Source: Deltaproteobacteria bacterium (lineage in GTDB: Bacteria > Desulfobacterota > Desulfuromonadia > Desulfuromonadales > JAAYDE01). Taken from it: DNA of 64,000 bases. Below, piece after piece: positions 51,268-62,052 of the stretch (its first letter is position 1; each line of letters opens with the position of its first letter). The position numbers and the translations under genes were made by a program. Below the pieces are notes generated by a model that saw nothing but the letters and a program-made list of their open reading frames with translations, searched no databases and was not told the origin of the DNA. Location of the stretch: NCBI GenBank assembly GCA_012729375.1, contig JAAYDE010000099.1:1-64000 (forward strand), in the 5' to 3' direction.

Positions 51268-52229
51268 TTCCCGGTGGCCAGTTCCGCCCTGACCCGCTCG
51301 AGAACGATCATTTCAACCTCGTCCCGAGTTCCAGCAACGGTCGCTCCGGAAGCGTTGGCGTGTCCTCCGCCCCCCAGTTCCCGGGCGATGCGGCCGACGT
51401 CGATCCCTTTACGGGAACGAAAGCCGACCTTGAATAAACCCTCCTTCTCCTGTCGGTAGAGGAGCGCCACTTCGACACCACGGATGGATCGGGGATAATT
51501 GATGAAGCTGTCGGTGTGGGCCGGCCCGGCACCGGTCTGCTCCATATCCGCCAGGGTCACCGTGACCGTGGCGACCCGGCCTTCATGGGAAACCTCGAGG
51601 GAGGCAAGGGCCCGGGCCAGAAGCCGCAGAGTGCAGGCCTGCTGATTCTCATAAAGCTGGTGGCTGATTTCCGCGGGATCGATGCCCGTTTCCAGCATTT
51701 CCGCGGCGATGCGGAAGGATTCCCCGTCGGTGTTGGCGAAGCGGAAAGAGCCGGTATCGGCGACAATCGCCGTATAGATACAGGAGGCAACCTGTGTACT
51801 GAACCGATATGCGGGGCAGTTTTTCAACAGCCGATGGATGAGAACCCCCGTTGAACTGGCGGCGGGATCGAGGAAATTGACTTCACCGAAAAGTTCCGAG
51901 TCGCGGTGGTGGTCGATGTTGACCAGGGTGGTGCAGAGTCCGGCGAGATGCTCCCCGGCGCGGCTCAATTCCCCGGAGTCGAGGATGAAACCGACATCGA
52001 AGGGAGCGGATTCGGCGCTGACCTCCCGCACCATAGCGGCGGCCCCCGGGAGAAAAGCGAAGGTCAAAGGGACCGGATCGGCGTTGTAGGCGAGAACATC
52101 TTTCCCCATTTCCGCCAGACCATTGCTCAGGGCCAGGGTGGAGGCGACGGCATCCCCATCGGGATTGCGGTGGGCGGCGACCAGGAAACGGCTGCTTTTT
52201 TCAATCAGTCGGAGAAGCTTCGGGATCAT
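51264..52229 (-). CDS. DHH/DHHA1 phosphoesterase, bifunctional oligoribonuclease/pAp phosphatase-like
   Basis: [39 protein letters not shown]. Confidence 0.95.
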   Translation of the reverse strand: MIPKLLRLIEKSSRFLVAAHRNPDGDAVASTLALSNGLAEMGKDVLAYNADPVPLTFAFLPGAAAMVREVSAESAPFDVGFILDSGELSRAGEHLAGLCTTLVNIDHHRDSELFGEVNFLDPAASSTGVLIHRLLKNCPAYRFSTQVASCIYTAIVADTGSFRFANTDGESFRIAAEMLETGIDPAEISHQLYENQQACTLRLLARALASLEVSHEGRVATVTVTLADMEQTGAGPAHTDSFINYPRSIRGVEVALLYRQEKEGLFKVGFRSRKGIDVGRIARELGGGGHANASGATVAGTRDEVEMIVLERVRAELATGK

Positions 52230-52605
52230 CTTCGCTCCGGGTGGCGGCGGCCTGCTTCAGCAGATTGTCGATGCGCTCGCCGAAATCCAGGGTCGAATCA
52301 AAGACAAACATCAAATCCGGGGTATAACGCAAACGGATTCGGCGCCCCAGTTCATGGCGAAGAAAGGGAACGGCTTTTTTCAGGCCTTTTTCCGTATCGC
52401 GGCGGGAGGTTTCGTCCCCCAGAACCGTATAGTAGACCTTGGCCAGGTGAAGGTCCGGCGTCATGTCGACACCGGTGATGGTGACAAAACCGATTCGGGG
52501 GTCTTTCACCCCCCGGGTCAAAAGCGAAGAAATTTCTTTTTGTATCTGCTCACCAATACGGTGAGGACGTCTTGAAGTCAAAAAAATCTCCCTTGGATCA
52601 ATCAA
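52201..52605 (-). CDS. rbfA: Ribosome-binding factor A
   Basis: [50 protein letters not shown]; exact start uncertain. Confidence 0.94.
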   Translation of the reverse strand: MIDPREIFLTSRRPHRIGEQIQKEISSLLTRGVKDPRIGFVTITGVDMTPDLHLAKVYYTVLGDETSRRDTEKGLKKAVPFLRHELGRRIRLRYTPDLMFVFDSTLDFGERIDNLLKQAAATRSEDDPEASPTD

Positions 52606-52889
52606 TAATGGAGAAATTCCCGGTCGCTGGCGGTTATTTCCACCAGCCCGGAGAGGAGGATCTCCCGTTCGATTCTGGTGAAACAGGGATCGATCTCCTT
52701 CTCTTCCTGTTCGACCATGGCGAAACCGAGAGTGGCCCGCTGCCAGAGGTCCTGATGGTCTACCTCCGCCGCCGAGACGGGAAACCGGGATCGGCAGCGC
52801 CCCAGCAGCCTGCGGACGATGCCCCGTTTTTCCTTGAGATTTTGCGGGGTTTGAAGAAACACCTCGACCCGCAGCACGCCCACGACCAT
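52602..52889 (-). CDS. DUF503 (YlxP-like) protein
   Basis: [59 protein letters not shown]. Confidence 0.92.
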   Translation of the reverse strand: MVVGVLRVEVFLQTPQNLKEKRGIVRRLLGRCRSRFPVSAAEVDHQDLWQRATLGFAMVEQEEKEIDPCFTRIEREILLSGLVEITASDREFLHY

Positions 52890-52895
52890 ATCCGT

Positions 52896-55682
52896 TTAGG
52901 TGCTGACCAGTTTGGTTTTGATCTCTTCCATCTCGAAGGCTTCGATGATATCCCCAGGCTTGATGTCGTTATACCCGTCCAGGGCGATGCCGCATTCATA
53001 TCCGGTGGCTACTTCCCGGACATCGTCCTTGAAGCGTTTCAGGGAACTCATCTTGCCTTTCCACACCACCACATTGTCGCGGACCAGGCGCACCTGGGCA
53101 TTGCGTTTCATGGTTCCTTCGAGAACGTAACAACCGGCGACGTTGCCCACCTTGGAGATGTGGAAGGTGTCGCGGATTTCGGCCCGACCCAGCTCTTTTT
53201 CCCGGTAGGTCGGGGCCAGCAGTCCTTCCATTGCGTCGCGGATATCGGCCACGGCATCGTAAATGATGTTGTAAAGACTGATGTCCACGCCCTCGCTTTC
53301 GGCGACCGCCGCCGCCTTGGTTTCCGGTCGCACATTGAAACCGAGAATGATGGCATCGGAGGCGGAGGCGAGGGAAACATCGGTTTCGGTAATGCCGCCG
53401 ACCCCGGAATGGATGACCGACAGGCGGCAGTTGCTGGTGGAGAGTTTCAACAGGGAATCCCGTACCGCTTCCACGGAACCCTGGACATCGGCCTTGAGAA
53501 TGACGTTGAGTTCCTTGACCGCCCCTTCCTTGATGCGGGCATAAAGCTGGTCGAGGGATATCTTGGAGGACTTGGCCATTTCCGCCTCGCGGATTTTCTG
53601 CTGGCGATGGAGGGCCACTTCCTTGGCGGCTTTTTCGTCCTCCACGCCGTAGAAGTTATCCCCGGCGGAGGGCACGCCGGACAGGCCGGTGATTTCCACC
53701 GGCGTCGACGGTCCGGCTTCGACTATCTTGCCGCCGCGGTCGTTGACCATGGAGCGGATATGCCCGTAGTGAATGCCGGTGACCACCGGATCCCCCACCC
53801 GCAGAGTTCCTTCCTGGACGAGGACAGTGGCAACGGGTCCGCGGCCGCGGTCGAGGCGGGCCTCGACGATGGTTCCCCGGGCCCTTTTGGTGACGTCGGC
53901 CTTGAGTTCCATGACCTCGGCCTGGAGCAGGATCATCTCCAGAAGTTCGTCAAGGTTCAGGTGCTTCTTGGCGGAAACTTCGACAAAAATGGTGTCTCCC
54001 CCCCATTCTTCGGGAAGAAGTTCGAATTCGGTCAGCCCCTGTTTGACGCGGTCGGGATTGGCCTCGGGCTTGTCGATCTTGTTGATGGCCACGATGATGG
54101 GCACACCTGCGGCCTTGGAATGGTTGATCGCCTCCTCGGTCTGGGGCATGACGCCGTCGTCGGCGGCGACCACCAGGACGACAATGTCGGTGACCTTGGC
54201 GCCGCGGGCGCGCATGGCGGTGAAGGCTTCATGGCCGGGGGTGTCGAGGAAGCAGATCTTCTTCCCTTTCAGTTCCACCTCGTAGGCGCCGATGTGTTGG
54301 GTGATGCCTCCGGCTTCCTGGGCGATCACATTGGTGGTGCGGATGGCATCGAGGAGGCTCGTCTTGCCGTGGTCGACGTGGCCCATGATCGTGACCACCG
54401 GGGGACGGATGTTCAGTTTTTCTTCAGCTGCGGTTTCCTCCTCGGCATGCTGATCTTTGAGAATGCTCTCTTCGTCAAAGGCCACGTTTTCCACTTCATA
54501 GCTGAATTCGGCAGCGAGAATAGCCGCCGTATCGAAATCGAGGGGATGATTGATGGTAACCATGCTCCCCTGTTTTATCAGCAGTTTGATCAGTTCATTG
54601 GCCTTGATCCCCATCCGTTTGGCCAACTCGCCGACGGTAATGGCATCGCTGATGCGGATAATCCTCTTGATCGCTTTGGGCACGGTAACTTCTGTTTTCC
54701 TTTGGAGTTGTTTGGCGGAACGTTTGCCCCGGCCTCCCCTGTCCATCCGCTTGGGTTCGAAAATCTCCCGTCGCACCGGCAGTTCGGGGGGTGCTTCTTC
54801 TTCCACCTCCAGCTCGGCGGCGATATCGACGACGCGAATCTTCTGCTTTTTCCGGTCACCACGAAGGTTTTTTGGGGGCGTTTTTTTGGGAACCTCGGCC
54901 TCGGGGGTAAAAACTCGCGGACCCTTAGGAACCGTTTTCTTGACCTCCCCTTCCCCGGCGGGAACTTCCGCAGGAGGAGCCGGAGAGGGAGCCTCCGGGG
55001 CCGGTTTTTTGACGCTCCGTCCAAGATCGACGTGTCCGAGGATCCGCGCCGCGCCGGGAGATGGTTTGACTGTTTTTTTGGCTGGAGTGAAAACAACGGG
55101 GGCGCTTTCTTCGCCGACTTCCTTGGCGGGCTCTTCTCCGGCCTGGGGAGGCGTTTCGGCAGGGAGCTGCTCGGTTTCCGGGGTGGCGGAGGGAGCACTT
55201 TCCGCCGTGACCGGCGGCGCCGCTACCGTGGCGGAAACTTCCGGTGGCCCGGGCTCGACGGCTTCTTCCCCTGGCGCCGATTCCTTTTCGGGGCTCGGCA
55301 GCGGAGGGGCCTCCTCGGGGATGGCTTGCTCTTGAGCCGGAGGCGTTGGCGATGTTTCGACGGCAGGAGGGGCAACGGCAGGTTTCTCCTCTACGGCAGC
55401 CGGGGTCTCCTTCACAACGGCGGCAACGGCTTCCACCGGGGGAGCGACAGGTTCCTTGCGCCGCCGCCGGATCACTTCCTGCGAAACCCGTTTTTCATCA
55501 TAGCGGGTCTCGCTGGCTGATTCGCTGGGAGGGGCCGTGTGGATTTTCTGGACATCTTCTTCTTCGAGAACGCTCATGTGGCTTTTTACATCAATCCCCG
55601 AAGCTGAAAGTTTCTCCAGCATGGCCTTGTTGTCCAACCCAAGCTTCTGCGCCAATTCGTAAACTCTTATTTTCCCCATCAA
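52896..55682 (-). CDS. infB: Translation initiation factor IF-2
   Basis: [44 protein letters not shown]; long Pro/Glu-rich N-terminal region. Confidence 0.98.
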   Translation of the reverse strand: MMGKIRVYELAQKLGLDNKAMLEKLSASGIDVKSHMSVLEEEDVQKIHTAPPSESASETRYDEKRVSQEVIRRRRKEPVAPPVEAVAAVVKETPAAVEEKPAVAPPAVETSPTPPAQEQAIPEEAPPLPSPEKESAPGEEAVEPGPPEVSATVAAPPVTAESAPSATPETEQLPAETPPQAGEEPAKEVGEESAPVVFTPAKKTVKPSPGAARILGHVDLGRSVKKPAPEAPSPAPPAEVPAGEGEVKKTVPKGPRVFTPEAEVPKKTPPKNLRGDRKKQKIRVVDIAAELEVEEEAPPELPVRREIFEPKRMDRGGRGKRSAKQLQRKTEVTVPKAIKRIIRISDAITVGELAKRMGIKANELIKLLIKQGSMVTINHPLDFDTAAILAAEFSYEVENVAFDEESILKDQHAEEETAAEEKLNIRPPVVTIMGHVDHGKTSLLDAIRTTNVIAQEAGGITQHIGAYEVELKGKKICFLDTPGHEAFTAMRARGAKVTDIVVLVVAADDGVMPQTEEAINHSKAAGVPIIVAINKIDKPEANPDRVKQGLTEFELLPEEWGGDTIFVEVSAKKHLNLDELLEMILLQAEVMELKADVTKRARGTIVEARLDRGRGPVATVLVQEGTLRVGDPVVTGIHYGHIRSMVNDRGGKIVEAGPSTPVEITGLSGVPSAGDNFYGVEDEKAAKEVALHRQQKIREAEMAKSSKISLDQLYARIKEGAVKELNVILKADVQGSVEAVRDSLLKLSTSNCRLSVIHSGVGGITETDVSLASASDAIILGFNVRPETKAAAVAESEGVDISLYNIIYDAVADIRDAMEGLLAPTYREKELGRAEIRDTFHISKVGNVAGCYVLEGTMKRNAQVRLVRDNVVVWKGKMSSLKRFKDDVREVATGYECGIALDGYNDIKPGDIIEAFEMEEIKTKLVST

Positions 55683-56311
55683 CTTTCCCCTGAAATATGC
55701 TCCAATCTCAACAGTTCCATCCGCATGGCTTCCGCCAAAGGAAGATTCCTGACAGCGATAACACTGGTTTCACTTTTTCCGGTGATCCCTCCCATAGTTG
55801 CCTTGTCGAAAAAGGAGCAGCAGGGAACCCCGGCAAGTCCAGCTTTGTAGCGCACCTTTTCGGCGATATCGGAGGACATGTCCAAAGCCAGAAAAAGAAT
55901 ATAAAAGGGATCTCCTCTTTCAAAAGCCAGGGTCACCGCCTGGGTTCCCGACACCGCAAAGGAGGATTTCCGGGCCATCCCCAAAAGAGCCAGAATGCGT
56001 TTCAGTATCTGTTCCTTCAGGGAGACGAAAAGACGATCGCCATCGACCTCCCGAGGGGGAACACGGAAGCTGCGCTGAAACTGTTTCCGCTCCTGAGCCT
56101 TGCGAAGGCAATCCCGGCGCAGGCAGGTATAGGCGCCGCGGCCGGGCAACTTCCCGCGATAATCAACCAAAAGCTCCCCGTCCGGAGAAAGAACGAAGCG
56201 GACCAGTTGATCCTGGGGAAATATTCCCCGGCAACCGAGGCAGGTTCTCGTTACCCCCGAGCCGCCGGAGGATTCGACTTTTCGCTGTTGATCCTTAATG
56301 GTTCCCGCCAT
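55679..56311 (-). CDS. YlxR (DUF448) fused to an L7Ae-like domain
   Basis: [20 protein letters not shown]...[13 protein letters not shown] followed by [43 protein letters not shown]; start approximate. Confidence 0.88.
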   Translation of the reverse strand: MAGTIKDQQRKVESSGGSGVTRTCLGCRGIFPQDQLVRFVLSPDGELLVDYRGKLPGRGAYTCLRRDCLRKAQERKQFQRSFRVPPREVDGDRLFVSLKEQILKRILALLGMARKSSFAVSGTQAVTLAFERGDPFYILFLALDMSSDIAEKVRYKAGLAGVPCCSFFDKATMGGITGKSETSVIAVRNLPLAEAMRMELLRLEHISGES

Positions 56312-57500
56312 TTTCATCAACGACATCGGCAGCGTCATCGGAAGCCGCAGGGGGTTCCGGAACGGTTGCGGGTTCGCTCCGCTGCGCCGGTCCTTTCTCC
56401 TCGCCGCGGAGCGGGTCGACAACGTAACCGGGCACCCGTTCGCCGCCCCCTTCTTCTTCCTCCGCCGCCCGCGCTTGTGTTTCGCTCTTGATATCGATTC
56501 GCCAATTGATCAGCTTGGCCGCCAGGCGCACGTTCTGTCCCTTTTTCCCGATGGCCAGGGAAAGCTGATCATCGGGAACAATGATTTCCAGGGAACGCTC
56601 TCCCTTGTCCACATAGACCCGCGTCACCTCCGCCGGTGCCAGGGCGGAGCAGGCGAACTGGGCGATATCGCTCGACCAGGGAATGATATCGATCTTTTCG
56701 CCGCGCAACTCGGTGACTACGTTCTGCACGCGGCTGCCGCGCATGCCGACGCAGGCGCCGACGGGATCGACATCGCGATCGTTGGAAAAAACCGCGATCT
56801 TGCTGCGGCTCCCCGGTTCGCGGGAAACCCCCTTCAGTTCGACGATCCCCTCGGCGATTTCCGGAACCTCCGAGGCGAAGAGGGCGGCCACCAGTCCCTC
56901 GTGGGTCCGCGAGAGGACAATCTGCGGTCCCTTGGTGGAAAGGTTGACCTCGGCGATGTAAGCCCGCACCCGGTCCCCCTGCCGGTAGCTTTCCCGGAAA
57001 ACCTGCTGGCGATGGGGAAGGATGGCCTCCGCCTTGCCCAGATCGACGATCAGATCACCTCGCTCGTAGCGGCGGACGATGCCGTTGACCAGTTCTCCGA
57101 CCCGATCCTTGAACTCCTTGTAAACCCCTTCCCGCTCGGCTTCGCGAACCTTCTGGATAATGACTTGCTTGGCGGTCTGGGCGGCGATCCGGCTGAAGTT
57201 GGAAGCGTCGATCTTCATGCCAAGTTCGTCGCCGATCTGGGCATCGGGGTCGGCTTCGCGGGCTTCCTCGAGATTTATCTGCTTATAGGAGTCTTCCACC
57301 TCTTCGACCACGGTGACGAACTCGAAAACCTCCACCTCGCCGATTTCAGGGTTGTAGTGAGCCTCCAGGTCCCTGGTGTTGCGATACTTTCTGTTGGCTG
57401 CCGACAATACGGCGGATTCGAGAGCCTCGATCAGGACATCGCGGTTAACCCCCTTGTCCTTCACGACTTGATCGATGATATGGTTCAGATTGCCTGTCAT
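56295..57500 (-). CDS. nusA: Transcription termination/antitermination factor NusA
   Basis: LNHIIDQVVKDKGVNRDVLIEALESAVLSAANRKY; S1/KH: DPVGACVGMRGSRVQNVVTELRGEKIDIIPWS. Confidence 0.98.
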   Translation of the reverse strand: MTGNLNHIIDQVVKDKGVNRDVLIEALESAVLSAANRKYRNTRDLEAHYNPEIGEVEVFEFVTVVEEVEDSYKQINLEEAREADPDAQIGDELGMKIDASNFSRIAAQTAKQVIIQKVREAEREGVYKEFKDRVGELVNGIVRRYERGDLIVDLGKAEAILPHRQQVFRESYRQGDRVRAYIAEVNLSTKGPQIVLSRTHEGLVAALFASEVPEIAEGIVELKGVSREPGSRSKIAVFSNDRDVDPVGACVGMRGSRVQNVVTELRGEKIDIIPWSSDIAQFACSALAPAEVTRVYVDKGERSLEIIVPDDQLSLAIGKKGQNVRLAAKLINWRIDIKSETQARAAEEEEGGGERVPGYVVDPLRGEEKGPAQRSEPATVPEPPAASDDAADVVDENGGNH

Positions 57501-57544
57501 CCCCTGTCCCTGTTCCCCTGTTGAGACTGATAAATAATTTCCCG

Positions 57545-58039
57545 TTAACTGAATTCGAGATTGGCCTTTTCTATCTCTTCCAAGAGAAAGCCGATTTTTT
57601 TTCCATTCTTGCCTTCGGTTAGGAGGAGAACACGCCCGCCGTCAACACCCCGAAGCAGACCGCGAAAAGTTTTCCGACTGTGTCCGGAAGCGTCGGGGTC
57701 ACACAGAAAGCGCGTTTTTATCTTTGCCTCTCTGCCGGCGAATCTCTCGAAATCAGAAAGCTTTTTCAAGGGGCGATCGAGTCCCGGCGAGGAAACTTCA
57801 AGGCGGTAGGGACCGCTGATGACATCCTCGACATCGAACCGGATCCCCACCTCATGACTCACCTCGACACAATCATCCAGGGTGACGCCCCCTTCCTTGT
57901 CGATAAACAGCGTCAACACGAGATCCCTTTGTTCATGCCGCAGTTCGACATCAACGAGTTCTAGGCCCAAATCCTCAAGAATCGGGATCGCCAGACGCGA
58001 AACCTCGCTGCAGATATCTTCCTTTTTACCATGAGCCAC
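57545..58039 (-). CDS. rimP: Ribosome maturation factor RimP
   Basis: GLELVDVELRHEQRDLVLTLFIDKEGGVTLDDCVEVSHEV, YRLEVSSPGLDRPLKKLSDFERF. Confidence 0.97.
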   Translation of the reverse strand: MAHGKKEDICSEVSRLAIPILEDLGLELVDVELRHEQRDLVLTLFIDKEGGVTLDDCVEVSHEVGIRFDVEDVISGPYRLEVSSPGLDRPLKKLSDFERFAGREAKIKTRFLCDPDASGHSRKTFRGLLRGVDGGRVLLLTEGKNGKKIGFLLEEIEKANLEFS

Positions 58040-58066
58040 GAAAATATCCCTGGGGCAAGGGGTAAG

Positions 58067-58099
58067 AAAAAAAAAAAGTGAGCGGGCAACTCACTTTTT
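58067..58099 (-). terminator. Intrinsic terminator immediately upstream of rimP (candidate attenuator)
   Basis: Minus strand AAAAAGTGAG TTGCCCG CTCACTTTTT + extra Ts; U tract ends 27 nt before the rimP start codon. Confidence 0.88.
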
Positions 58100-58119
58100 C
58101 CGAGTTATTAAACCTTTTT

Positions 58120-58148
58120 TTTCTAACATTTGAAGGGGAAAAATGCAA
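58120..58148 (-). promoter_or_regulatory. Candidate promoter for the rimP-nusA-infB operon
   Basis: Minus strand TTGCAT - 17 nt - TAGAAA with a TGn extended -10; lies upstream of the terminator. Confidence 0.5.
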
Positions 58149-58191
58149 GGAGAAAAATGGTTTCCCAGCAGCAGTCCGCGCCACTTATCGA

Positions 58192-59532
58192 TTATTTTCG
58201 CCGCTCCAGGAGGACCAGCCCTTCGATATGATAGGTTTGCGGAAAAAAATCGTAGGCGCGGGCCCTGCTCACCTCATATCCGCAATGGACCAGAGGCACC
58301 AGGTCCCGGGCCAGGGTGGCGGGATTGCAGGAAACATAGATAATTTTTTGCGGTTTCAGACGCAACAATCCCTTGACGGTTGCATAGGCTCCCTCTCGGG
58401 GGGGGTCGAGAACCACCACCTCGAAGCTTTCCGGAGCGGCCTGCCAGGTGTTGGCATCGCCGACCAGAAAACGGGCGTTGGCGATGCTGTTTTCTGCGGC
58501 ATTGCGTTCGGCTGCGGCTACCGCAGCCGGGTAGTTCTCAACACCGACGACCTCTCCGGCGAAAAGCGCCAAAGGCAGGGACAGGTTGCCGATACCGCAG
58601 AACAGGTCGAGAACCCGCTCTTTCCCGGTGAGACCCGCCATGTCCACAAGTTCACCGACCAACCGCCGGTTCTGCCCGGCGTTGATCTGAGAAAAGCTGC
58701 CCGCTTCATGACCGAGACGCGGCTGTTCAGCGGCGGCGAGGGGGTGGATGAAAAGCCGCCCGCGGCCGTGGAGACGGCGCAGGGTGTGGTTTCTTCCCGC
58801 CTGCAGATAAAGGGAGTCCCCTGCAGCGATGGCTTCCGGAAGAAGGTGGTCGACCAGAGCGCCATCCTCTTTCAGCAGGTGATGGACAACGACACGGACT
58901 GTTCCCTCCTCATCGGTGGCGATATCGATCTGGGGGATCCGGTCGCCATGGGAGGATCGGCCCATAAGGCGCCGATAGCGCCCCAGGGTCTCATTAATCG
59001 CGCTATCGGCCAGCGGGCAGGAGTCGATAGCGATGACAAAATGGCTCTGACGCCGGTAGAAACCGGCGATGAAGCCCTGTTTCGTCAAGCGGCACTTGAA
59101 CTGCATGCGGTTGCGGTATCCCCATTCCCGCCGGGAGGGCACGGCGGGGACGAAAACCTCTTCCGGCACGTTGACGCCGCGCTGCAGCATATCCCGGAAA
59201 ATCCGCTCCTTCCAGGCTACCTGAAGGTCATAGGGAAGATGCTGCCAGTGGCAACCGCCGCAGGCGCCGAAAACCGGACAGGGAGGTGGCCGACGATTTG
59301 CGGACGGTTTCAGCAACGTTTCCAGTTCGCCGAAAAGAAGCTGCTTTTTCTCCTCGACGACACGCCCCCGGATGACGTCCCCGGGTGCGGTCAGGGGGAC
59401 AAAGGCCACCTTGCCGTCGACACGGCCCACCCCATAGCCATTGTAGGCCAGAGAATCGATCCTGACTTCAAAGAAGGTGTCTTGGGTCATTTCTTTTCGC
59501 GGCTGCCTTTGTGCCGCTCTCCTTCCAGCCAT
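58192..59532 (-). CDS. 23S rRNA (uracil-5-)-methyltransferase RlmD/TrmA family
   Basis: CPVFGACGGCHWQHLPYDLQVAWK, VLDLFCGIGNLSLPLA, VVLDPPREGA, YVSCNPATLARDL. Confidence 0.95.
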   Translation of the reverse strand: MAGRRAAQRQPRKEMTQDTFFEVRIDSLAYNGYGVGRVDGKVAFVPLTAPGDVIRGRVVEEKKQLLFGELETLLKPSANRRPPPCPVFGACGGCHWQHLPYDLQVAWKERIFRDMLQRGVNVPEEVFVPAVPSRREWGYRNRMQFKCRLTKQGFIAGFYRRQSHFVIAIDSCPLADSAINETLGRYRRLMGRSSHGDRIPQIDIATDEEGTVRVVVHHLLKEDGALVDHLLPEAIAAGDSLYLQAGRNHTLRRLHGRGRLFIHPLAAAEQPRLGHEAGSFSQINAGQNRRLVGELVDMAGLTGKERVLDLFCGIGNLSLPLALFAGEVVGVENYPAAVAAAERNAAENSIANARFLVGDANTWQAAPESFEVVVLDPPREGAYATVKGLLRLKPQKIIYVSCNPATLARDLVPLVHCGYEVSRARAYDFFPQTYHIEGLVLLERRK

Positions 59533-60242
59533 TCCACGTGCTGCCAGAGACCACGGAGAATCCGCACATCCCGGGAATCGAGGCCGGCCCGTCCCAGGAT
59601 GCGGCGCAGGGTGTGCATGAGATGATGGGGGTTCTGGGGGTTGAGGAAGCCGGATTCCAGCAGGGCATGGCCCATATGCCGGAACATCTCCTCCACCTCC
59701 TCGCCCGCCGCCAGCCGTCGATCGTGGTTTTTCCCCCGGTCACGATGGGCGGCGCGGGAAACCTCATAAAGGCAAACGGCCACCGCCTGGGCCAGGTTGA
59801 GAGAAGGAAACTCCGCGGCCACGGGGATCGTGATCAGGCGCCGGCAAAGATCGAGTTCCGTGGTGGTAAGCCCCTTGTCCTCCCGGCCGAAAACCAGGGC
59901 CGCCCGCCCACAGACAAGGATAGGCAGAAGCTTACCGGCGGCTTCATCAGGATGGAGAAAATCCTGCCGGTATTTGCCGAAACGGCGGGTGGTCCCAAAA
60001 GTCATTTGGCAGTCGGCGAGAGCCTCTTCCAGGGTCTCGAAAAGAGCCGCCTCTTCCAGTATCCTCAGCGCCTTCAGGGCCATCCTGCGGCCATCCTCCC
60101 CGAGGTGATCGACTTGGGGGCGGACCAGGCGCAGGCCGGAAAGGCCGAAATTCATCATCACCCGGGCCACGGAGCCGATATTGAGCGCCCCCTGGGGCTC
60201 GACCAGAACGACAAGGAGATTTTCCAGATTCATTCCTGCCAC
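59487..60242 (-). CDS. TrmH-family RNA methyltransferase, TrmJ-like
   Basis: VVLVEPQGALNIGSVARVMMNFGLSGLRLV, ALVFGREDKGLTTTELDLC, SLNLAQAVAVCLYEVSR. Confidence 0.93.
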   Translation of the reverse strand: MAGMNLENLLVVLVEPQGALNIGSVARVMMNFGLSGLRLVRPQVDHLGEDGRRMALKALRILEEAALFETLEEALADCQMTFGTTRRFGKYRQDFLHPDEAAGKLLPILVCGRAALVFGREDKGLTTTELDLCRRLITIPVAAEFPSLNLAQAVAVCLYEVSRAAHRDRGKNHDRRLAAGEEVEEMFRHMGHALLESGFLNPQNPHHLMHTLRRILGRAGLDSRDVRILRGLWQHVEWLEGERHKGSREKK

Positions 60243-60260
60243 CTTTTGGCAACAATCCGT

Positions 60261-60992
60261 TCAGCCAAGATCACCCAGCATATGCTGAATCATGACCATT
60301 CCTGCGACGGCCGCCGTCTCCGTGCGCAGAATCCGCCCGCCCAGGGAAACGGCGACGAAGCCGGCCAGTTCCATTTCGGTAATTTCTTCTTCGGTGAAGC
60401 CGCCTTCCGGGCCGATCCAAAGGGCCGCGTGCCGGACCGAAGAAACCGCGGCAGCGGCATCCCGCAACCGTCTGCTCTCTTCCCGCTCGGAAAAAACAAA
60501 GACGGCTTTGGCGGCGCCAGCCTCGGCCAGGGCCTCCTGCCAGGGCAAAACGGGCAACAGTTCGGGGATGGTTCCCCGCCGGCATTGTTTTGCGGCCCGC
60601 AATACGACCTCGGGCCAGCGGTGGGATTTGCGCTGGCGGGCGTCCCGTTCGGTGACGGTTATCGACCGGCGGCAGGAAAAAGGGATGATTCGGGAAACGC
60701 CGATCTCCGTCGCCTTCTCCAGGATCAATTCGAAACGCTCCCGCTGCGGCAGAGCCTGGAAGAGATCGATACGCAAGAAGCTTTCCGGGGGGAAAGAAAG
60801 GGGGGAAAAAACGACCAGGCGCGCTTCCGAGGGGGTCAGCCGGGTGAGGCGGGCACGGAAAAATTTTCCATGGGGATCGCAGACGGTGACAATATCCCCC
60901 GGCCTGGCCTGCCAACAGGCCAGGCTTCTAAGAAGTGAACCATAAAAAACTTTCTCGACTTCCAGGCGCGGAGACACCGGCAAGCGGATCAG
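60261..60992 (-). CDS. rsmE: 16S rRNA (uracil1498-N3)-methyltransferase
   Basis: FELILEKATEIGVSRIIPFSCRRSI, WIGPEGGFTEEEI, VSLGGRILRTETAAVAG; start inferred at CTG (see findings). Confidence 0.9.
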   Translation of the reverse strand: MIRLPVSPRLEVEKVFYGSLLRSLACWQARPGDIVTVCDPHGKFFRARLTRLTPSEARLVVFSPLSFPPESFLRIDLFQALPQRERFELILEKATEIGVSRIIPFSCRRSITVTERDARQRKSHRWPEVVLRAAKQCRRGTIPELLPVLPWQEALAEAGAAKAVFVFSEREESRRLRDAAAAVSSVRHAALWIGPEGGFTEEEITEMELAGFVAVSLGGRILRTETAAVAGMVMIQHMLGDLG

Positions 60993-61008
60993 ACTTTGGG
61001 AACCTCCC

Positions 61009-61428
61009 TTATTGATACATGAAAGGCTCAAGACCGGCATCCCTGTAGAGAACATAGCGGCGCCGGCTTTCCTCCTGCAGTTGGGCATCGTAAAGCTCGG
61101 CGAAGTCGTAGACGACGGTAAAGCGGCGCAGAAATTCCACGGGACAGGGGCGCACCATGATCAGGATTGCGGCGCCGAAATCGGCCTCGCAGCCGGCGGC
61201 GATCACCACCGGCTCCGCGCCGCCGTCACCGGGACCGGTGGCCAACCGATGGGGAACAAAGGAGGTTTTCCGCCACGTCCACAGGTACTTGTCAAGTTGC
61301 GTCGCCTGTTCCTGGTGCTCCACCACAATGAGCACCCGTGCCCCTTCCTGAAAATGTTTTTCGGCTAAAAGGCAGCAATAACGGGCTTTTTCAGCCTTTT
61401 CCAACTTGATGAAAGCGACTCTGGCCAT
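61009..61428 (-). CDS. holC: DNA polymerase III chi subunit-like protein
   Basis: MARVAFIKLEKAEKARYCCLLAEKHFQEGARVLIVVEHQEQATQLDKYLWTWRKTSFVPH. Confidence 0.82.
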   Translation of the reverse strand: MARVAFIKLEKAEKARYCCLLAEKHFQEGARVLIVVEHQEQATQLDKYLWTWRKTSFVPHRLATGPGDGGAEPVVIAAGCEADFGAAILIMVRPCPVEFLRRFTVVYDFAELYDAQLQEESRRRYVLYRDAGLEPFMYQ

Positions 61429-61452
61429 CCCTTTCCGCCCCCCGCAATGCGG

Positions 61453-62052
61453 TTACCGGCCGCTTTCCGCCGCCAACGCCCTTCCCGCCTGGAAAGCCCG
61501 CCGGTTGACTTCCAGAAGACCTGGTTTGATCCGCCGCCGCAAGGCACCTTCCCAATCTTGCAGATCCAGGGGCAGATAATGGGACAAGGCGCCGACTATG
61601 ACCACATTGGTGCTGCGGGGGCTGCTGAGTTCGGCGGCTATCGTCAACGCGTCCACCGGCAGAAGCCGGGGAAACAGTTTCCTGAGCCGCTCATCGACAT
61701 CGCCGGGGTAGACGGCCTGGCCAGAAGAAACGCTGACCGGAATAATCTCCTGGGTGCTGACAACGGCCATGCCGTCAGCTGCCAGGTAACGATGGTAACG
61801 CAGCGCTTCGACCTTTTCGAGAGCGGCGAGAACCTGTGCCGTCCCCTCCCGCACCAGGGGGCTGAACACCTCCCGGCCGAAACGGATCTGGGCGACGACC
61901 GATCCGCCCCGCTGGGCCATGCCGTGAACCTCGTTGGTCTTGACCTCCAGGCCGGAAAGGAGAGCAGCCTCGGCGATGATCTCACTGGCCAGGAGAATCC
62001 CCTGCCCGCCGACGCCGGCCAGAACAACGCTCACAACTCCCTGATCAGACAT
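61453..62052 (-). CDS. iorB: Indolepyruvate:ferredoxin oxidoreductase beta subunit
   Basis: VVSVVLAGVGGQGILLASEIIAEAALLSGLEVKTNEVHGMAQRGGSVVAQIRFG. Confidence 0.94.
   Translation of the reverse strand: MSDQGVVSVVLAGVGGQGILLASEIIAEAALLSGLEVKTNEVHGMAQRGGSVVAQIRFGREVFSPLVREGTAQVLAALEKVEALRYHRYLAADGMAVVSTQEIIPVSVSSGQAVYPGDVDERLRKLFPRLLPVDALTIAAELSSPRSTNVVIVGALSHYLPLDLQDWEGALRRRIKPGLLEVNRRAFQAGRALAAESGR

Noticed and set aside
52572-55520. 982-aa plus-strand ORF
   Set aside because: Antisense to infB; low-complexity Gly/Phe/Arg-rich translation typical of shadow ORFs in GC-rich coding DNA.
58078-59625. 515-aa plus-strand ORF
   Set aside because: Antisense to the RlmD/TrmA-family gene; no recognisable domain.
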